The notes: generated from the letters alone by a model not told the origin. 38,642 bases of DNA from an uncultured Bacteroidota bacterium (GCA_903919925.1 CAIXKO010000218.1:1-38642), one strand, 5' to 3'. Counted from the first letter of the stretch, positions 1 to 10,196 are shown. A program made the numbers and translations.

Positions 1-1
1 C

Positions 2-3000
2 AATGCTGGAATTAAGGAGGCTGATGGCGTAAAATTACATGATTTTCTAAGCGAGGAAGAGTATTTAGATATTGTAGAATCCCTTCCAAAAGAGAACCAT
101 TTATTGGACGAAACTGATCCTAGAAAGTTTATCGCTGGTATTGGTGCTGAGGCACTTTACCGGCTTTTAGAGCGGATTAACCTCGATGAACTTTCTTATG
201 ATTTAAGACATCGTGCTGATAATGAATCATCACAGCAAAGGAAAAGTGAAGCTTTAAAGAGATTACAGGTTGTTGAATCTTTTCGCGCCTCCAAAGCTGT
301 CAATCATCCTGAATGGATGATAGTTAAGGTGGTTCCTGTCATTCCTCCCGAGCTTAGGCCTTTAGTTCCGTTGGATGGGGGGCGCTTTGCTACTTCCGAC
401 CTGAACGACCTGTACCGGAGGGTAATTATCAGAAATAACCGGCTAAAGAGGCTAATTGAAATAAAGGCGCCTGAGGTAATTTTGCGCAATGAGAAACGTA
501 TGCTTCAGGAAGCGGTCGATTCGCTTTTTGATAACAGCCGTAAATCAAATGCCGTAAAAACCGATGCAAACCGGCCGCTAAAATCGTTAAGCGACAGTTT
601 AAAGGGTAAGCAAGGCCGATTCCGCCAAAACCTTTTGGGTAAACGAGTTGACTATTCTGCACGTTCGGTAATTGTTGTAGGACCTGAACTCAAACTGCAT
701 GAATGTGGTTTGCCAAAGGATATGGCAGCTGAGCTTTATAAACCTTTTATTATAAGGAAATTAATTGAAAGAGGTATTGTAAAAACGGTAAAGTCAGCCA
801 AGAAAATTGTTGATCGCAGGGATCCTGTTGTTTGGGATATTCTGGAAAATGTTTTAAAAGGACATCCGGTGCTTTTAAACAGGGCTCCAACATTGCATCG
901 TTTAGGGATACAAGCATTCCAGCCTAAACTAATTGAAGGAAAGGCAATTCAGTTGCATCCATTGGTTTGTACCGCTTTTAATGCTGACTTTGATGGTGAC
1001 CAGATGGCAGTACATCTCCCGTTAGGAAATGCTGCAATCCTGGAAGCTCAAATGCTCATGCTGGCCTCTCACAATATTTTGAATCCAGCTAACGGTGCTC
1101 CAATCACAGTTCCCTCACAGGACATGGTTTTAGGGTTGTATTATATTACAAAAGGTAGGAATAGTACTGATAAAGAACATGTTAAAGGTGACGGTCTAAG
1201 CTTTTATTCCTCTGAAGAGGTAATCATTGCTTACAATGAAGGCGCTGTTGATTTACATGCCAATATTAGGGTAAGATCCAAGGATATGGTTGATGGCAAG
1301 CAAGTTGTGAGACTTATTGACACCACTGTTGGCCGGGTAATGTTTAATGAAGTTGTTCCGGAGGAAGTTGGATACCTGAACACGTTGCTCACGAAGAAAT
1401 CGCTTCGGGAAATCATTGGCTGGGTATTAAAAGAATGCGGCACTGCAAAAACCGCCAAGTTTCTGGATGATATTAAGGAAATTGGATTCCAGGCAGCTTT
1501 TCGCGGGGGACTATCGTTTAACTTGGATGATGTAATTGTGCCTCTTGAAAAAGATGCCATGATCAAAGATGGGTATGACCAGGTTGATGAGGTTCTTGGA
1601 AACTATAACATGGGTTTTATCACTAACAATGAACGTTACAATCAGATCATTGATATCTGGACACATACAAATGCACGATTAACGCAAACGGTTCTCGACA
1701 AACTACGTACTGACCGTCAGGGGTTCAATTCCATCTACATGATGCTTGATTCCGGTGCCCGTGGATCGAAGGAACAGATTCGTCAGTTATGCGGTATGAG
1801 GGGATTGATGGCCAAACCGCAGAAATCAGGATCAACCAGTGCTGAAATTATTGAGAACCCGATTTTGTCAAACTTTAAGGAGGGACTTTCTGTACTCGAA
1901 TATTTTATTTCCACTCACGGTGCCCGTAAAGGTCTTGCTGATACCGCACTAAAAACAGCAGATGCAGGTTATCTAACCCGCAGGTTGGTTGACGTATCAC
2001 ATGATGTTATTGTTTCAGAGGAAGATTGCGGTACACTTCGTGGATTAGTAGCCAGTGCCTTAAAAAACAATGAAGAGGTTGTAGAAAGCTTATATGACCG
2101 GATTCTAGGTCGTGTTAGTCTTCATGATATTTATCATCCGACAACGGGAGAATTGGTTGTGGAATCCGGAGAAGAAATCACAGAATCAATTGCTCATATT
2201 ATCGATGACTCACCTATTGAAAGAGTAGAGATTCGTTCGGTATTGACTTGTGAATCGAAATTTGGAGTATGCACCAAATGTTACGGCAGGAGTCTGGCAA
2301 CTGGTCGTCTTGCCCAAAACGGGGATGTTGTAGGGGTTATCGCGGCACAGTCTATCGGTGAACCAGGAACACAGTTAACACTTCGAACATTCCACGTTGG
2401 GGGTACGGCATCTAACATAGCAACGGAATCGAGCATTCTGGCCCGGTATAATGGCCGCCTTGAATTTGACGAATTACGTACTGTTGATTTCAGTGATGTA
2501 ACTGTTAAGGGGAAGGTGGTTATTGGACGATTGGCTGAAATGAGAATTGTCGATAAGAAAACCGGTATTACGCTTACTACTCACAGCATTCCTTATGGAG
2601 CCAAAATTTTCCGTGGAGAAGGTGAGGATGTTGAAAAGGGCGAGCTCTTATGCGAATGGGATCCATTTAACGCTGTTATTGTATCTGAAGCAGCGGGGAA
2701 AGTTGCTTTTGATAGTGTGATTGAGGGTATTACCTACCGGGATGAATCTGATGAGCAAACTGGTTTCCGAGAGAAAGTTATCATTGAAACAAAGGATAAA
2801 ACTAAGAACGCGGAGATAAAGATTCTGGCTAAAAACAATGAACCGCTAAAAATCTATAACCTTCCAGTTGGATCGCATATTTCCGTTTCTGAAGGTGAAA
2901 ATGTTAAAGCGGGTGAGATTTTGGTGAAAATACCAAGGTCTGCAAGTAAAGCTGGGGATATTACCGGTGGTTTGCCAAGGGTAACGGAATTATTTGAAGC

Positions 3001-3850
3001 CAGGAACCCATCGAACCCTGCAGTTGTTGCAGAGATTGACGGCGAGGTTTCTTATGGAAAAGTTAAGCGAGGCAACCGTGAAATCGTTATTACCTCAAAG
3101 ACAGGAGAAATAAAAAAATATCTGGTTTCACTTTCGAAACAGATTTTAGTGCAGCCCAATGATTATGTTCGTGCAGGGATTCCTCTGTCCGACGGGTCTA
3201 TTACCCCTTCAGATATTTTGTCAATTAAAGGTCCAACAGCAGTACAGGAATATATCGTGAACGAGGTTCAGGAGGTATACCGTATGCAGGGTGTTAAGAT
3301 CAATGACAAACATTTTGAAGTAATTGTTCGTCAGATGATGCGTAAGGTGGTTATAGAAGATCCGGGTGATACCAAATTTCTGGAGAAGCAGATAGTTGAT
3401 AAAATGGAAGTTATGGAAGAGAATGATTGGATCTATGGCAAGAAAGTTGTTTTAGAAGCCGGTGATTCTCAGACTGTACGTCCAGGCCAAATCGTTTCGG
3501 CAAGAAAGCTGCGTGATGAAAACTCACTACTAAAGCGGAAGGATTTACGTGTTGTTGAGTCACGTGATGCTGTTCCGGCGACTTCCAGTCAGATTTTGCA
3601 GGGAATTACGCGTGCAGCCCTTCAAACAAGCAGTTGGCTATCAGCTGCATCTTTCCAGGAAACGACCAAGGTGCTTAATGAAGCTGCCATTTTGGGCAAA
3701 GTTGATGAACTGAAGGGGTTAAAGGAAAATGTTATAGTAGGACATTTGATTCCTGCAGGGACTGGAAATCGGAATTTTGAGAAGATCGTTGTTGGATCTT
3801 TGGAAGATTATCAGGCCCTTATGCAAGGGAAGTCAAATGAAAATGATTAA
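2..3850 (+). CDS. rpoC: DNA-directed RNA polymerase subunit beta' (partial, 5' end outside window)
   Basis: This is the largest catalytic subunit of RNA polymerase. The reading frame is open from base 2, so the start lies upstream; about 1282 residues are visible and perhaps 150 N-terminal residues, including the first zinc ribbon, are missing. The metal-binding motif NADFDGDQ is at bases 980-1003 and supplies the three aspartates that hold the catalytic Mg. The second zinc site is visible as the Cys of SEEDCGT and the [11 protein letters not shown] motif near base 2250. The bridge-helix/trigger-loop region follows ([19 protein letters not shown]). A TTG codon at 104 is an internal Leu codon and not a start. 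The gene is followed closely by a DUF3467 gene and a terminator, so it ends its operon. Confidence 0.98.
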   Translation, partial: NAGIKEADGVKLHDFLSEEEYLDIVESLPKENHLLDETDPRKFIAGIGAEALYRLLERINLDELSYDLRHRADNESSQQRKSEALKRLQVVESFRASKAVNHPEWMIVKVVPVIPPELRPLVPLDGGRFATSDLNDLYRRVIIRNNRLKRLIEIKAPEVILRNEKRMLQEAVDSLFDNSRKSNAVKTDANRPLKSLSDSLKGKQGRFRQNLLGKRVDYSARSVIVVGPELKLHECGLPKDMAAELYKPFIIRKLIERGIVKTVKSAKKIVDRRDPVVWDILENVLKGHPVLLNRAPTLHRLGIQAFQPKLIEGKAIQLHPLVCTAFNADFDGDQMAVHLPLGNAAILEAQMLMLASHNILNPANGAPITVPSQDMVLGLYYITKGRNSTDKEHVKGDGLSFYSSEEVIIAYNEGAVDLHANIRVRSKDMVDGKQVVRLIDTTVGRVMFNEVVPEEVGYLNTLLTKKSLREIIGWVLKECGTAKTAKFLDDIKEIGFQAAFRGGLSFNLDDVIVPLEKDAMIKDGYDQVDEVLGNYNMGFITNNERYNQIIDIWTHTNARLTQTVLDKLRTDRQGFNSIYMMLDSGARGSKEQIRQLCGMRGLMAKPQKSGSTSAEIIENPILSNFKEGLSVLEYFISTHGARKGLADTALKTADAGYLTRRLVDVSHDVIVSEEDCGTLRGLVASALKNNEEVVESLYDRILGRVSLHDIYHPTTGELVVESGEEITESIAHIIDDSPIERVEIRSVLTCESKFGVCTKCYGRSLATGRLAQNGDVVGVIAAQSIGEPGTQLTLRTFHVGGTASNIATESSILARYNGRLEFDELRTVDFSDVTVKGKVVIGRLAEMRIVDKKTGITLTTHSIPYGAKIFRGEGEDVEKGELLCEWDPFNAVIVSEAAGKVAFDSVIEGITYRDESDEQTGFREKVIIETKDKTKNAEIKILAKNNEPLKIYNLPVGSHISVSEGENVKAGEILVKIPRSASKAGDITGGLPRVTELFEARNPSNPAVVAEIDGEVSYGKVKRGNREIVITSKTGEIKKYLVSLSKQILVQPNDYVRAGIPLSDGSITPSDILSIKGPTAVQEYIVNEVQEVYRMQGVKINDKHFEVIVRQMMRKVVIEDPGDTKFLEKQIVDKMEVMEENDWIYGKKVVLEAGDSQTVRPGQIVSARKLRDENSLLKRKDLRVVESRDAVPATSSQILQGITRAALQTSSWLSAASFQETTKVLNEAAILGKVDELKGLKENVIVGHLIPAGTGNRNFEKIVVGSLEDYQALMQGKSNEND

Positions 3851-3858
3851 ATCAAGAA

Positions 3859-4194
3859 ATGGATAAAAAAATGACAGATCAGGGAAAGGGAGGCAATCAA
3901 ATAAATATTGAGCTCAGTGAGGAAATTGCTCAGGGAGTTTATTCTAACCTCGCAGTAATAACTCATTCCAGTTCAGAATTTGTTGTTGACTTTGTCAGGA
4001 TTATGCCGGGATTACCAAAAGCTAAGGTAAAGAGCCGCATAATTCTTACACCGGAGCATGCAAAGCGGTTATTATTTGCACTGCAAGATAATATCCAGAA
4101 ATATGAAGCTGTTCATGGAGTTATTAAAAATGTAGATCGAACCAGTGGGCCGGCCATCCCGATGTCGTTTGGCGGACCAACTGCGGAGGCATAA
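3859..4194 (+). CDS. DUF3467 domain protein
   Basis: A 111-residue protein that recognisably belongs to the DUF3467 family. The core runs from about residue 14 to 95, with the pattern INIELSEEIAQGVYSNLA, then a segment on FVVDFVRIMPG and a helix with LTPEHAKRLLFALQDNI. The function of the family is unknown. It begins 8 bases after the rpoC stop and ends just before a strong terminator, so it is co-transcribed with rpoC; this rpoC-DUF3467 order is common in Bacteroidota. A second in-frame ATG at 3871 is a possible alternative start, and no clear ribosome-binding sequence decides between them. There is no signal peptide, membrane segment or cysteine motif, so it is presumably cytoplasmic. Confidence 0.9.
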   Translation: MDKKMTDQGKGGNQINIELSEEIAQGVYSNLAVITHSSSEFVVDFVRIMPGLPKAKVKSRIILTPEHAKRLLFALQDNIQKYEAVHGVIKNVDRTSGPAIPMSFGGPTAEA

Positions 4195-4200
4195 GATTTT

Positions 4201-4230
4201 AAGCCCTGCCATTTGGCAGGGCTTTTTTTT
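4201..4230 (+). terminator. Intrinsic terminator of the rpoC-DUF3467 unit
   Basis: An 11-base arm at 4201-4211 (AAGCCCTGCCA) is perfectly complementary to 4214-4224 (TGGCAGGGCTT). A run of eight T starts within the 3' arm and reaches 4230. This is a textbook rho-independent terminator, and it lies 6 bases after the DUF3467 stop. Confidence 0.95.
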
Positions 4231-4238
4231 TATATTTG
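4231..4238 (+). promoter_or_regulatory. Bacteroidota-type -7 element for etfB
   Basis: TATATTTG matches the Bacteroidota -7 consensus TAnnTTTG at every fixed position. It starts immediately after the terminator T-tract and lies 25 bases upstream of the etfB ATG, which predicts a leader of about 20 bases. The only TTTG upstream (4212-4215) lies inside the terminator loop at a short spacing of 15 bases, so the -33 element is uncertain. Confidence 0.6.
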
Positions 4239-4263
4239 TGGGCTGACAAACAATCAATTAATA

Positions 4264-5139
4264 ATGAAAAGTTTGAAAATCATTGTTTTAGCTAAACAGG
4301 TTCCTGACACGCGCAATGTTGGGAAAGATGCCATGAAGGCTGACGGGACTGTTAACAGGGGTGCTTTAGCGGCAATTTTTAATCCAGAGGATCTAAATGC
4401 ACTGGAACAAGCTCTCCGAATAAAGGATCTGCATCCTGGGAGTGAAATTATCATTTTGACTATGGGACCGGGACGAGCAGCTGAGATTATCCGGGAAGCC
4501 ATGTACCGGGGTGCCGATAGAGGATACCTTTTAACGGACAGAAAATTTGCTGGATCTGATACGCTGGCTACCTCATACGCACTATCTATGGCTATTAGGA
4601 AAATGGCACCATACTCGCTGGTTATCGCCGGCAGGCAGGCGATAGATGGTGATACTGCCCAGGTGGGTCCGCAGGTAGCTGAAAAGCTTGGACTTCCTCA
4701 AGTAACCTATGTTGAAGAGATTCTTGAGATAACCGACAATGAAATCGTTATTAAAAGACGTTTGGAGCGTGGAGTTGAGATTGTTAAGTCAACCCTTCCA
4801 CTGCTTATCACTGTACATAATTCAGCACCGGATTGCCGGCCACGTCATGCCAAGCGCCTGATGAAATTCAAACATGCTCAAACTGTTACCGAGATGCAGA
4901 ACAACAGTGAGGATTATTTCAGTCTTCAGCAAGACCGTCCGTATCTTAGAATTGAAGAATGGAGCGTAGATGATGTTAAAGCTGATGATAGTATGCTGGG
5001 ACTTTCAGGATCACCGACAAAAGTAAAGAAGATTGAGAATGTTGTGTTTAAAGCAAAAGAATCCAAGGTTTTATCAGCGCAGGACGGTGAAGTGGAATGG
5101 TTGGTAAAGGAGCTGATAACCAACAGTACAATAGGATAG
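4264..5139 (+). CDS. etfB: Electron transfer flavoprotein, beta subunit
   Basis: A 291-residue EtfB/FixA-type protein. It pairs with EtfA to carry electrons from acyl-CoA dehydrogenase. I chose the ATG at 4264 because the protein then opens with the usual MKSLKIIVLAKQVPDT; the longer frame from 4213 would start inside the terminator. Visible motifs are the N-terminal nucleotide-binding strand, NPEDLNALEQAL, and the loop GRQAIDGDTAQVGPQ near residues 120-135. That loop matches the clostridial type, in which the beta subunit binds FAD, rather than the mitochondrial AMP type with DDDCNQTGQ. By analogy this suggests, but does not prove, an electron-bifurcating Etf. It is 33 bases upstream of etfA and is followed by the dehydrogenase gene. 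Confidence 0.93.
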   Translation: MKSLKIIVLAKQVPDTRNVGKDAMKADGTVNRGALAAIFNPEDLNALEQALRIKDLHPGSEIIILTMGPGRAAEIIREAMYRGADRGYLLTDRKFAGSDTLATSYALSMAIRKMAPYSLVIAGRQAIDGDTAQVGPQVAEKLGLPQVTYVEEILEITDNEIVIKRRLERGVEIVKSTLPLLITVHNSAPDCRPRHAKRLMKFKHAQTVTEMQNNSEDYFSLQQDRPYLRIEEWSVDDVKADDSMLGLSGSPTKVKKIENVVFKAKESKVLSAQDGEVEWLVKELITNSTIG

Positions 5140-5172
5140 GCAGCCATTTAAATAATTCAAAACAGGAATATC

Positions 5173-6192
5173 GTGAATAATATATTTATATACTGCGAAG
5201 TGGAAGAGGGCCTTGTGGCCGAGGTATCTCTTGAGTTACTTACCAAAGGCCGTTCGCTGGCAAATCAGCTGGGCTGCAAGTTAGAAGCGATAGCTATTGG
5301 AACAAGACTTGAAAAGGTTCCTGATCAGGTTTTTCCGTACGGTGTTGATGTCATTCACATTGCTGATGATACGAGGCTCTCCATCTATACAACATTGCCT
5401 CATGCGGCTTTGGTAACGGGTATTTTCCGTAAAGAGGAACCACAGATCGGCTTGTTTGGTGCTTCATTTGTTGGACGTGATCTTGCTCCTCGAGTGGCGT
5501 CAGCATTAAAGTGTGGTTTAACAGCCGATTGCACTCAATTGGAAATAGGTGATCATTATGAAAAGAAGACCGATACTGATTATAAGAATCTATTATATCA
5601 GATCCGTCCTGCTTTTGGTGGGAATATTATAGCCACCATAATAAATCCTGAAACTAAGCCCCAATTAGCTACGGTTAGGGAAGGTGTGATGAAAAAGGAG
5701 ATATTGTCATTGTCGCATAAAGGGAAAATTAAACAGGTAGCTGTAAACGACTTTGTTTCTCCCACGGATTTTGCCGTTGAGATTATTGAAAGGCATATGG
5801 AGCCAAGAAAAGTTAATATAAAGGCGGCTCCTATTGTTGTAGCTGGAGGATATGGAGTGGGTTCAAAAGAAAATTTCGAACTTCTTTTTGAATTGGCCAA
5901 TCTATTGGGAGGAGAAGTTGGAGCGTCACGCGCAGCTGTGGACGCTGGATTTGTAGAGCATGATCGCCAGGTTGGACAAACTGGAATTACGGTACGTCCA
6001 AAGCTGTACATTGCCTGTGGAATATCGGGACAGATTCAGCACCGAGCAGGGATGGAGGAATCAGCAATGATCATTTCAATCAACAATGATCCGCATGCAC
6101 CGATTCATAGTATTGCAGATTATGCAATTGTGGGTGAGGTATCGGATGTTGTACCCAAAATAATCAGGTATTACAAAAAAAATTCCAAGTAA
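5173..6192 (+). CDS. etfA: Electron transfer flavoprotein, alpha subunit
   Basis: A 339-residue EtfA. The N-terminal domain (about 1-190) is the usual alpha/beta nucleotide-binding fold. The C-terminal domain carries the FAD-binding signature: VVAGGYGVGSKENFELL, then EHDRQVGQTG, then ACGISGQIQHRAGM and INNDPHAPIHSIADYAIVG. The start is a GTG at 5173; no in-frame ATG fits the family N terminus, and the family opens with this short strand. The gene lies between etfB and the acyl-CoA dehydrogenase gene, 14 bases before the latter, so the three form one operon for acyl-CoA oxidation or, in reverse, enoyl-CoA reduction. Confidence 0.95.
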   Translation: MNNIFIYCEVEEGLVAEVSLELLTKGRSLANQLGCKLEAIAIGTRLEKVPDQVFPYGVDVIHIADDTRLSIYTTLPHAALVTGIFRKEEPQIGLFGASFVGRDLAPRVASALKCGLTADCTQLEIGDHYEKKTDTDYKNLLYQIRPAFGGNIIATIINPETKPQLATVREGVMKKEILSLSHKGKIKQVAVNDFVSPTDFAVEIIERHMEPRKVNIKAAPIVVAGGYGVGSKENFELLFELANLLGGEVGASRAAVDAGFVEHDRQVGQTGITVRPKLYIACGISGQIQHRAGMEESAMIISINNDPHAPIHSIADYAIVGEVSDVVPKIIRYYKKNSK

Positions 6193-6206
6193 TTAAAATC
6201 TGAAAA

Positions 6207-7925
6207 ATGGCAAATTTTTATACAGGAAACCCGGATTTACAATTCCACCTTTCGCATCCACTGATGAAGAAGATTGTGGCATTAAAGGAATATGGATTTG
6301 TTGACAAGGATAATTTTGATTACGCTCCTATTGATTATGAGGATGCTGCGGACACGTATCAAAAGGTGCTGGAAATTATCGGAGAAATCTGTGAATCAAC
6401 CATTTCCCCAAATGCTGAATCCGTAGATCACGATGGTCCTCAATTGATTGATAACACAGTTCACTATGCACGCGGAACAAAGGAAAACCTGGAGATGCTT
6501 AAGCAAGCAGGCCTGATCGGAATGTCGCTTCCAAGAAAATACGGTGGGCTGAATTTTCCTATAACTCCATACGTCATTGCTGCGGAACTGGTATCAAGAG
6601 CTGATGCAGGATTTGCTAATATATGGGGTTTACAGGACTGCGCGGAGACGATTAATGAATTCGCGTCCGATGAAATTAAGAATGAATTTCTTCCACGATT
6701 TGAGCATGGAGCAACAGCTGCCATGGACCTTACCGAGCCTGATGCCGGATCAGATTTACAGTCTGTTCAGCTGAAAGCTCACTATAGCGAGGGACGTGGG
6801 GTTTGGTTATTGAATGGCGTAAAGAGGTTTATCACGAATGGTGATGCTGAAGTATCGCTGGTTTTGGCACGGTCGGAAGAAGGAACGTCTGATGGCCGTG
6901 GATTATCTCTTTTTGTATTCGACCGCAAAGACGGAGGCATGATTGTACGCCGCATAGAGAATAAGCTTGGTATCAAAGGTTCCCCAACTTGTGAATTGGT
7001 TTTTAAAGATGCTCCGGCAAAGTTGGTAGGAGAGCGTAGGATGGGGTTGATCAAGTATGTAATGGCACTCATGAACTCTGCGAGATTAGGGATTGGAGCC
7101 CAATCAGTTGGAATAGCTGAAGCAGCTTATCGGGAAGCTCTGAAATATGCAGGCGAGCGGGAACAATTTGGTAAACCAATTGTACAGTTCCCTGCTGTTT
7201 ATGAGATGCTTACTGTTATGAAAATAAAGTTGCAAGCCAGCCGGGCTCTTCTGTATGAAACAGCACGTTTTGTAGATGTATATAAAGCATATGCAAATCA
7301 CGGCGAACACCGGAAACTGGAAAAAGCTGAACGGGATGAAATGAAGTATTATCAGCGATTAGCTGATGTATACACGCCATTGATTAAACTGATGTCGAGT
7401 GAATACTGCAACCAGATTGCATACGATGCCATCCAGATTCATGGAGGTACTGGTTTTATGAAGGATTTTCCGGTTGAACGACTTTATCGTGATGCCAGAA
7501 TAACTTCCATTTATGAGGGAACCAGTCAACTTCAGGTAGTTGCTGCAATCAGGGGAGTAACCACTGGTGTTTATCTTTCGAAAATCCGGGAATACGAGAG
7601 CATAAAAGTCAGTCCGGATCAGGAATTGCTGCGCAAACGATTGATTGAAATGACTGCCGAATACGAGCATGCTATTCTGAAATCACAAAAAACTGATGAA
7701 GGTGAATATGTCGACTTTCATGCACGTAGATTGGTAGAAATGGCCGCGCATATAATCATGGGTTATTTGCTTGTTCTTGATGGCGAGCGTGATATGGTTT
7801 ATCGGGATACGGCTAAAGTTTTTATTCAGCGTGCTCAATCGTGGAACCGGGAAAGAATGCTTTTTATTCATCAATTTGAGCCAAATGATCTTGGTTTATA
7901 TAAGATAGATGTGATGAAATTGTAA
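6207..7925 (+). CDS. Acyl-CoA dehydrogenase family protein
   Basis: A 572-residue FAD enzyme that interconverts acyl-CoA and enoyl-CoA and uses the neighbouring Etf as its electron partner. The three acyl-CoA dehydrogenase domains are in order: the N-terminal helical part to about residue 170, the beta domain with MDLTEPDAGSDLQSVQ and RFITNGDAEVSLVLA, and the C-terminal helical domain with RLGIGAQSVGIAEAAYREAL and QIHGGTGFMKDFPVERLYRD. The catalytic base is very likely E437 in IYEGTSQLQ. It is about 190 residues longer than a short-chain enzyme because of an extra C-terminal helical region (about 460-572), which resembles the long anaerobe type found next to etfBA in Porphyromonas and Bacteroides relatives. 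The chain-length preference cannot be read from the sequence. Confidence 0.92.
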   Translation: MANFYTGNPDLQFHLSHPLMKKIVALKEYGFVDKDNFDYAPIDYEDAADTYQKVLEIIGEICESTISPNAESVDHDGPQLIDNTVHYARGTKENLEMLKQAGLIGMSLPRKYGGLNFPITPYVIAAELVSRADAGFANIWGLQDCAETINEFASDEIKNEFLPRFEHGATAAMDLTEPDAGSDLQSVQLKAHYSEGRGVWLLNGVKRFITNGDAEVSLVLARSEEGTSDGRGLSLFVFDRKDGGMIVRRIENKLGIKGSPTCELVFKDAPAKLVGERRMGLIKYVMALMNSARLGIGAQSVGIAEAAYREALKYAGEREQFGKPIVQFPAVYEMLTVMKIKLQASRALLYETARFVDVYKAYANHGEHRKLEKAERDEMKYYQRLADVYTPLIKLMSSEYCNQIAYDAIQIHGGTGFMKDFPVERLYRDARITSIYEGTSQLQVVAAIRGVTTGVYLSKIREYESIKVSPDQELLRKRLIEMTAEYEHAILKSQKTDEGEYVDFHARRLVEMAAHIIMGYLLVLDGERDMVYRDTAKVFIQRAQSWNRERMLFIHQFEPNDLGLYKIDVMKL

Positions 7926-7929
7926 TGAC

Positions 7930-8721
7930 ATGGGATATGCCATTGGGTTTATTGGAGCTGGAAAGGTTGCCTGGCATCTGGCACCTGCACTGAAGAAATC
8001 AGGACACAGTATCCTTCAGGTAATCAGTAAGTCGGCTTTGTCTGCACAAAAACTTGGTGACCGGGTTGGCTGTGAGCATACTGATAAGATTACCAGGTTG
8101 GACCGGGATATACAGATCCTTTTTTTAACTGTTGCTGATCATGCTCTTGTTGAACTAATAAATGATATTAGTGACTATCGCGGAATTGTAGTACATACCA
8201 GTGGTACTTTTTCTTCCATGCGATTCGCTTGTCAGAAATACAAATACGGGGGAATTTATCCGCTTCAAACCTTTTCAATTGGCAGGCCGGTGGACTTGTC
8301 GAAAGTTCCGTTCTTCATTGAAGGGAGTGAGCCAGCGGTGACGGAGGTTTTGGTTAGTTTAGCCTCGGGTATTTCGAGCGAAGTACATTTGGTTGGGCAT
8401 GAAGAGCGTAGATGGATGCACCTTGCAGCAGTATGGTCAAACAATTTTACAAATCACATGCTTGCCAATGCTTATGGTATCATGAATGAGCATTCTCTAC
8501 CGGTAGCCTGGCTTGAGCCCCTGATCCGCGAAACCTTTAACAAAGCACTTGACCTTGGTCCGGCAAAATCCCAAACAGGACCTGCGGTACGAATTGATCA
8601 GAACACGATAAAGAAGCACGTGGATCTACTATCTTATTCACAGGAATTGCAAGTGCTTTACAAGAGAATAACAGATTCTATTCAGAGTGTTTCGAACAGT
8701 TCAAAAGGAAACAGAACATGA
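7930..8721 (+). CDS. Rossmann-like / DUF2520 domain protein
   Basis: A 263-residue protein with an N-terminal NAD(P)-binding Rossmann fold (GFIGAGKVAWHL, residues 6-17) and a C-terminal helical DUF2520 domain (about 130-260) with GHEERRWMHLAAVWSNNFTN. The arrangement resembles ketopantoate reductase or pyrroline-carboxylate reductase folds, but the substrate is unknown. It starts 4 bases after the dehydrogenase stop and overlaps the next gene by 4 bases (ATGA), so it is translated with the KdsC-like gene. The DUF2520, KdsC, UbiA, Maf order is typical of Bacteroidota; the functional link between them is not known. Confidence 0.85.
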   Translation: MGYAIGFIGAGKVAWHLAPALKKSGHSILQVISKSALSAQKLGDRVGCEHTDKITRLDRDIQILFLTVADHALVELINDISDYRGIVVHTSGTFSSMRFACQKYKYGGIYPLQTFSIGRPVDLSKVPFFIEGSEPAVTEVLVSLASGISSEVHLVGHEERRWMHLAAVWSNNFTNHMLANAYGIMNEHSLPVAWLEPLIRETFNKALDLGPAKSQTGPAVRIDQNTIKKHVDLLSYSQELQVLYKRITDSIQSVSNSSKGNRT

Positions 8722-9224
8722 GTTTTTTTAAGGAAGATCTCAGGTGCATTAAAGCATTTGTTTTTGATGTAGATGGAGTGATATCACCCAACCAGGTGAT
8801 TCTTCATGCATCAGGGGACTTGATGAGGTCAGTGAACACCAGAGATGGTTTTGCCATGAAGGTCGCCATCGAGGCAGGATTTAAAGTTTGTATTATAACA
8901 GGAGCCCGGTCTGAATCATTAAGAGGGAGGTTCAGGGATCTTGGAACTGAAGATGTTTATTTAGGTTCGCAAGATAAGCTTGTTGATCTGGAGGATTTTG
9001 CCAATAAGTACAAAATCGGGTACGGTGAAATACTCTATATGGGTGACGATATACCTGATCTTGGAGCTATGAAAGCAGTTGGAATGCCGACTTGTCCAAA
9101 TGATGCGACGAATGAGGCGCAGTCGGTTTCGAGATACATATCCAACTATCCAGGAGGCCAAGGTTGTGTAAGAGATGTGATCGAACAAGTGTTACGAACG
9201 CAGGGATATTGGAATTACGAGTAA
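8718..9224 (+). CDS. KdsC-like HAD phosphatase (3-deoxy-manno-octulosonate 8-phosphatase type)
   Basis: A 168-residue HAD hydrolase without a cap domain, the size and form of KdsC, which removes phosphate from KDO-8-P in lipopolysaccharide synthesis. The nucleophile motif is FDVDGV, with D17 and D19. The second motif is the T/S of IITGAR, and the acidic motif is YMGDDIPDLGAM. The GGxG-type C-terminal tail (YPGGQGCVRDVIEQVL) is typical of KdsC and of the related phosphatase part of sialic-acid enzymes. The gene overlaps the DUF2520 gene by ATGA. KDO-8-P is the most likely substrate, but other sugar-acid phosphates are possible. Confidence 0.82.
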   Translation: MSFFKEDLRCIKAFVFDVDGVISPNQVILHASGDLMRSVNTRDGFAMKVAIEAGFKVCIITGARSESLRGRFRDLGTEDVYLGSQDKLVDLEDFANKYKIGYGEILYMGDDIPDLGAMKAVGMPTCPNDATNEAQSVSRYISNYPGGQGCVRDVIEQVLRTQGYWNYE

Positions 9225-9233
9225 TGACCATAT

Positions 9234-10196
9234 ATGAGTTTGACAGGAGCATTTCGGATTTTCAGGTGGCCAAATCTTTTGATGGTTGCTGCCACTATGT
9301 ACCTAATGCGTTGGTCGGTGATTAAGCCTCTTCTGTGGGTTTATGGAATAGAACCGCAGGTTTCTGAATTGGCTTTTTTGGGTTTGGTTTTTTCTACAGT
9401 CGTTATAACTGCCGCTGGTTATGTTATTAATGACTATCACGATGTGAGAGCTGATCATATTAATAAGCCCAAAAAGGTGGTTGTTGGACTTGACCTAAGC
9501 CGAAGATTGGCTATGCTGATTCATCTTTTGCTTAATTTTACCGGAGTTGCAGTAGGGATCGTTTTTTCAATCCTTTATCATGTTCCCTGGATGATTGTTA
9601 TTTTTGCCGGGGCACCACTTCTTCTCTGGTATTATTCGCTTAGGTTAAAGCATGTTTTACTCGCTGGAAATCTAGCGGTTTCTCTGCTGACGGCAACGGT
9701 TCCCCTATTGGTCATTTTGTTCGAATATCCATTGTTGGCACGTAATTTTAGTGAGAACATTGTTTTTTATCCCAAGGGTTTATTGGCAATTCTGGTTTGG
9801 GTAAGCGCCTTTTCTTTTTTTGCTTTCATGACAAATCTTATCAGGGAAATCATTAAGGATGCAGAGGATATTGAAGGGGATAAGGAGCTGGGAAGTCAAA
9901 CTTTTCCGATTTTATACGGGCTTAGGAAGACAAAAATGTTAATTGCCGGCCTAACTGTTTTTACAGTATTGATTTTAGGTTTCTTTTTTCTGACCTACCT
10001 AAAGGATTGGATTAGTTTGATTTATTATATAATTGGCCTTTTTCTGCCTTTTGTTTTTCTGATGGTAAAAGTCGGAAAATCAGAAGATACGCTTGATTTC
10101 AGTTTTCTGAGTCAATGGATAAAATTAATCATGCTTGTGGGCCTTTTATACGCACCAGTTGCACAATGGCTCATCAGGAATTTCTTAAGCCGATGA
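9234..10196 (+). CDS. UbiA-family prenyltransferase
   Basis: A 320-residue integral membrane protein with about eight hydrophobic segments. It carries both aspartate motifs of UbiA enzymes: NDYHDVRADHINKP (N66, D67, D70, D74) and, near residues 200-216, KDAEDIEGDKELG. These hold the prenyl diphosphate through Mg. The sequence is closest in style to the geranylgeranylglycerol-phosphate geranylgeranyltransferase-like UbiA proteins that Bacteroidota carry beside maf; the acceptor is unknown, and menaquinone (MenA) or haem O enzymes are less likely by context. It starts 9 bases after the phosphatase gene, and its stop overlaps the likely maf start. Confidence 0.85.
   Translation: MSLTGAFRIFRWPNLLMVAATMYLMRWSVIKPLLWVYGIEPQVSELAFLGLVFSTVVITAAGYVINDYHDVRADHINKPKKVVVGLDLSRRLAMLIHLLLNFTGVAVGIVFSILYHVPWMIVIFAGAPLLLWYYSLRLKHVLLAGNLAVSLLTATVPLLVILFEYPLLARNFSENIVFYPKGLLAILVWVSAFSFFAFMTNLIREIIKDAEDIEGDKELGSQTFPILYGLRKTKMLIAGLTVFTVLILGFFFLTYLKDWISLIYYIIGLFLPFVFLMVKVGKSEDTLDFSFLSQWIKLIMLVGLLYAPVAQWLIRNFLSR

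Noticed and set aside
104-106. TTG as start of the beta' subunit
   Set aside because: The frame stays open to base 2 and the upstream residues ([19 protein letters not shown]) fit the RpoC family, so TTG is an internal Leu codon.
10115-10192. Upstream start for Maf
   Set aside because: The added residues lie inside the UbiA gene and do not resemble Maf; the ATGA overlap at 10193 is typical of this gene run.
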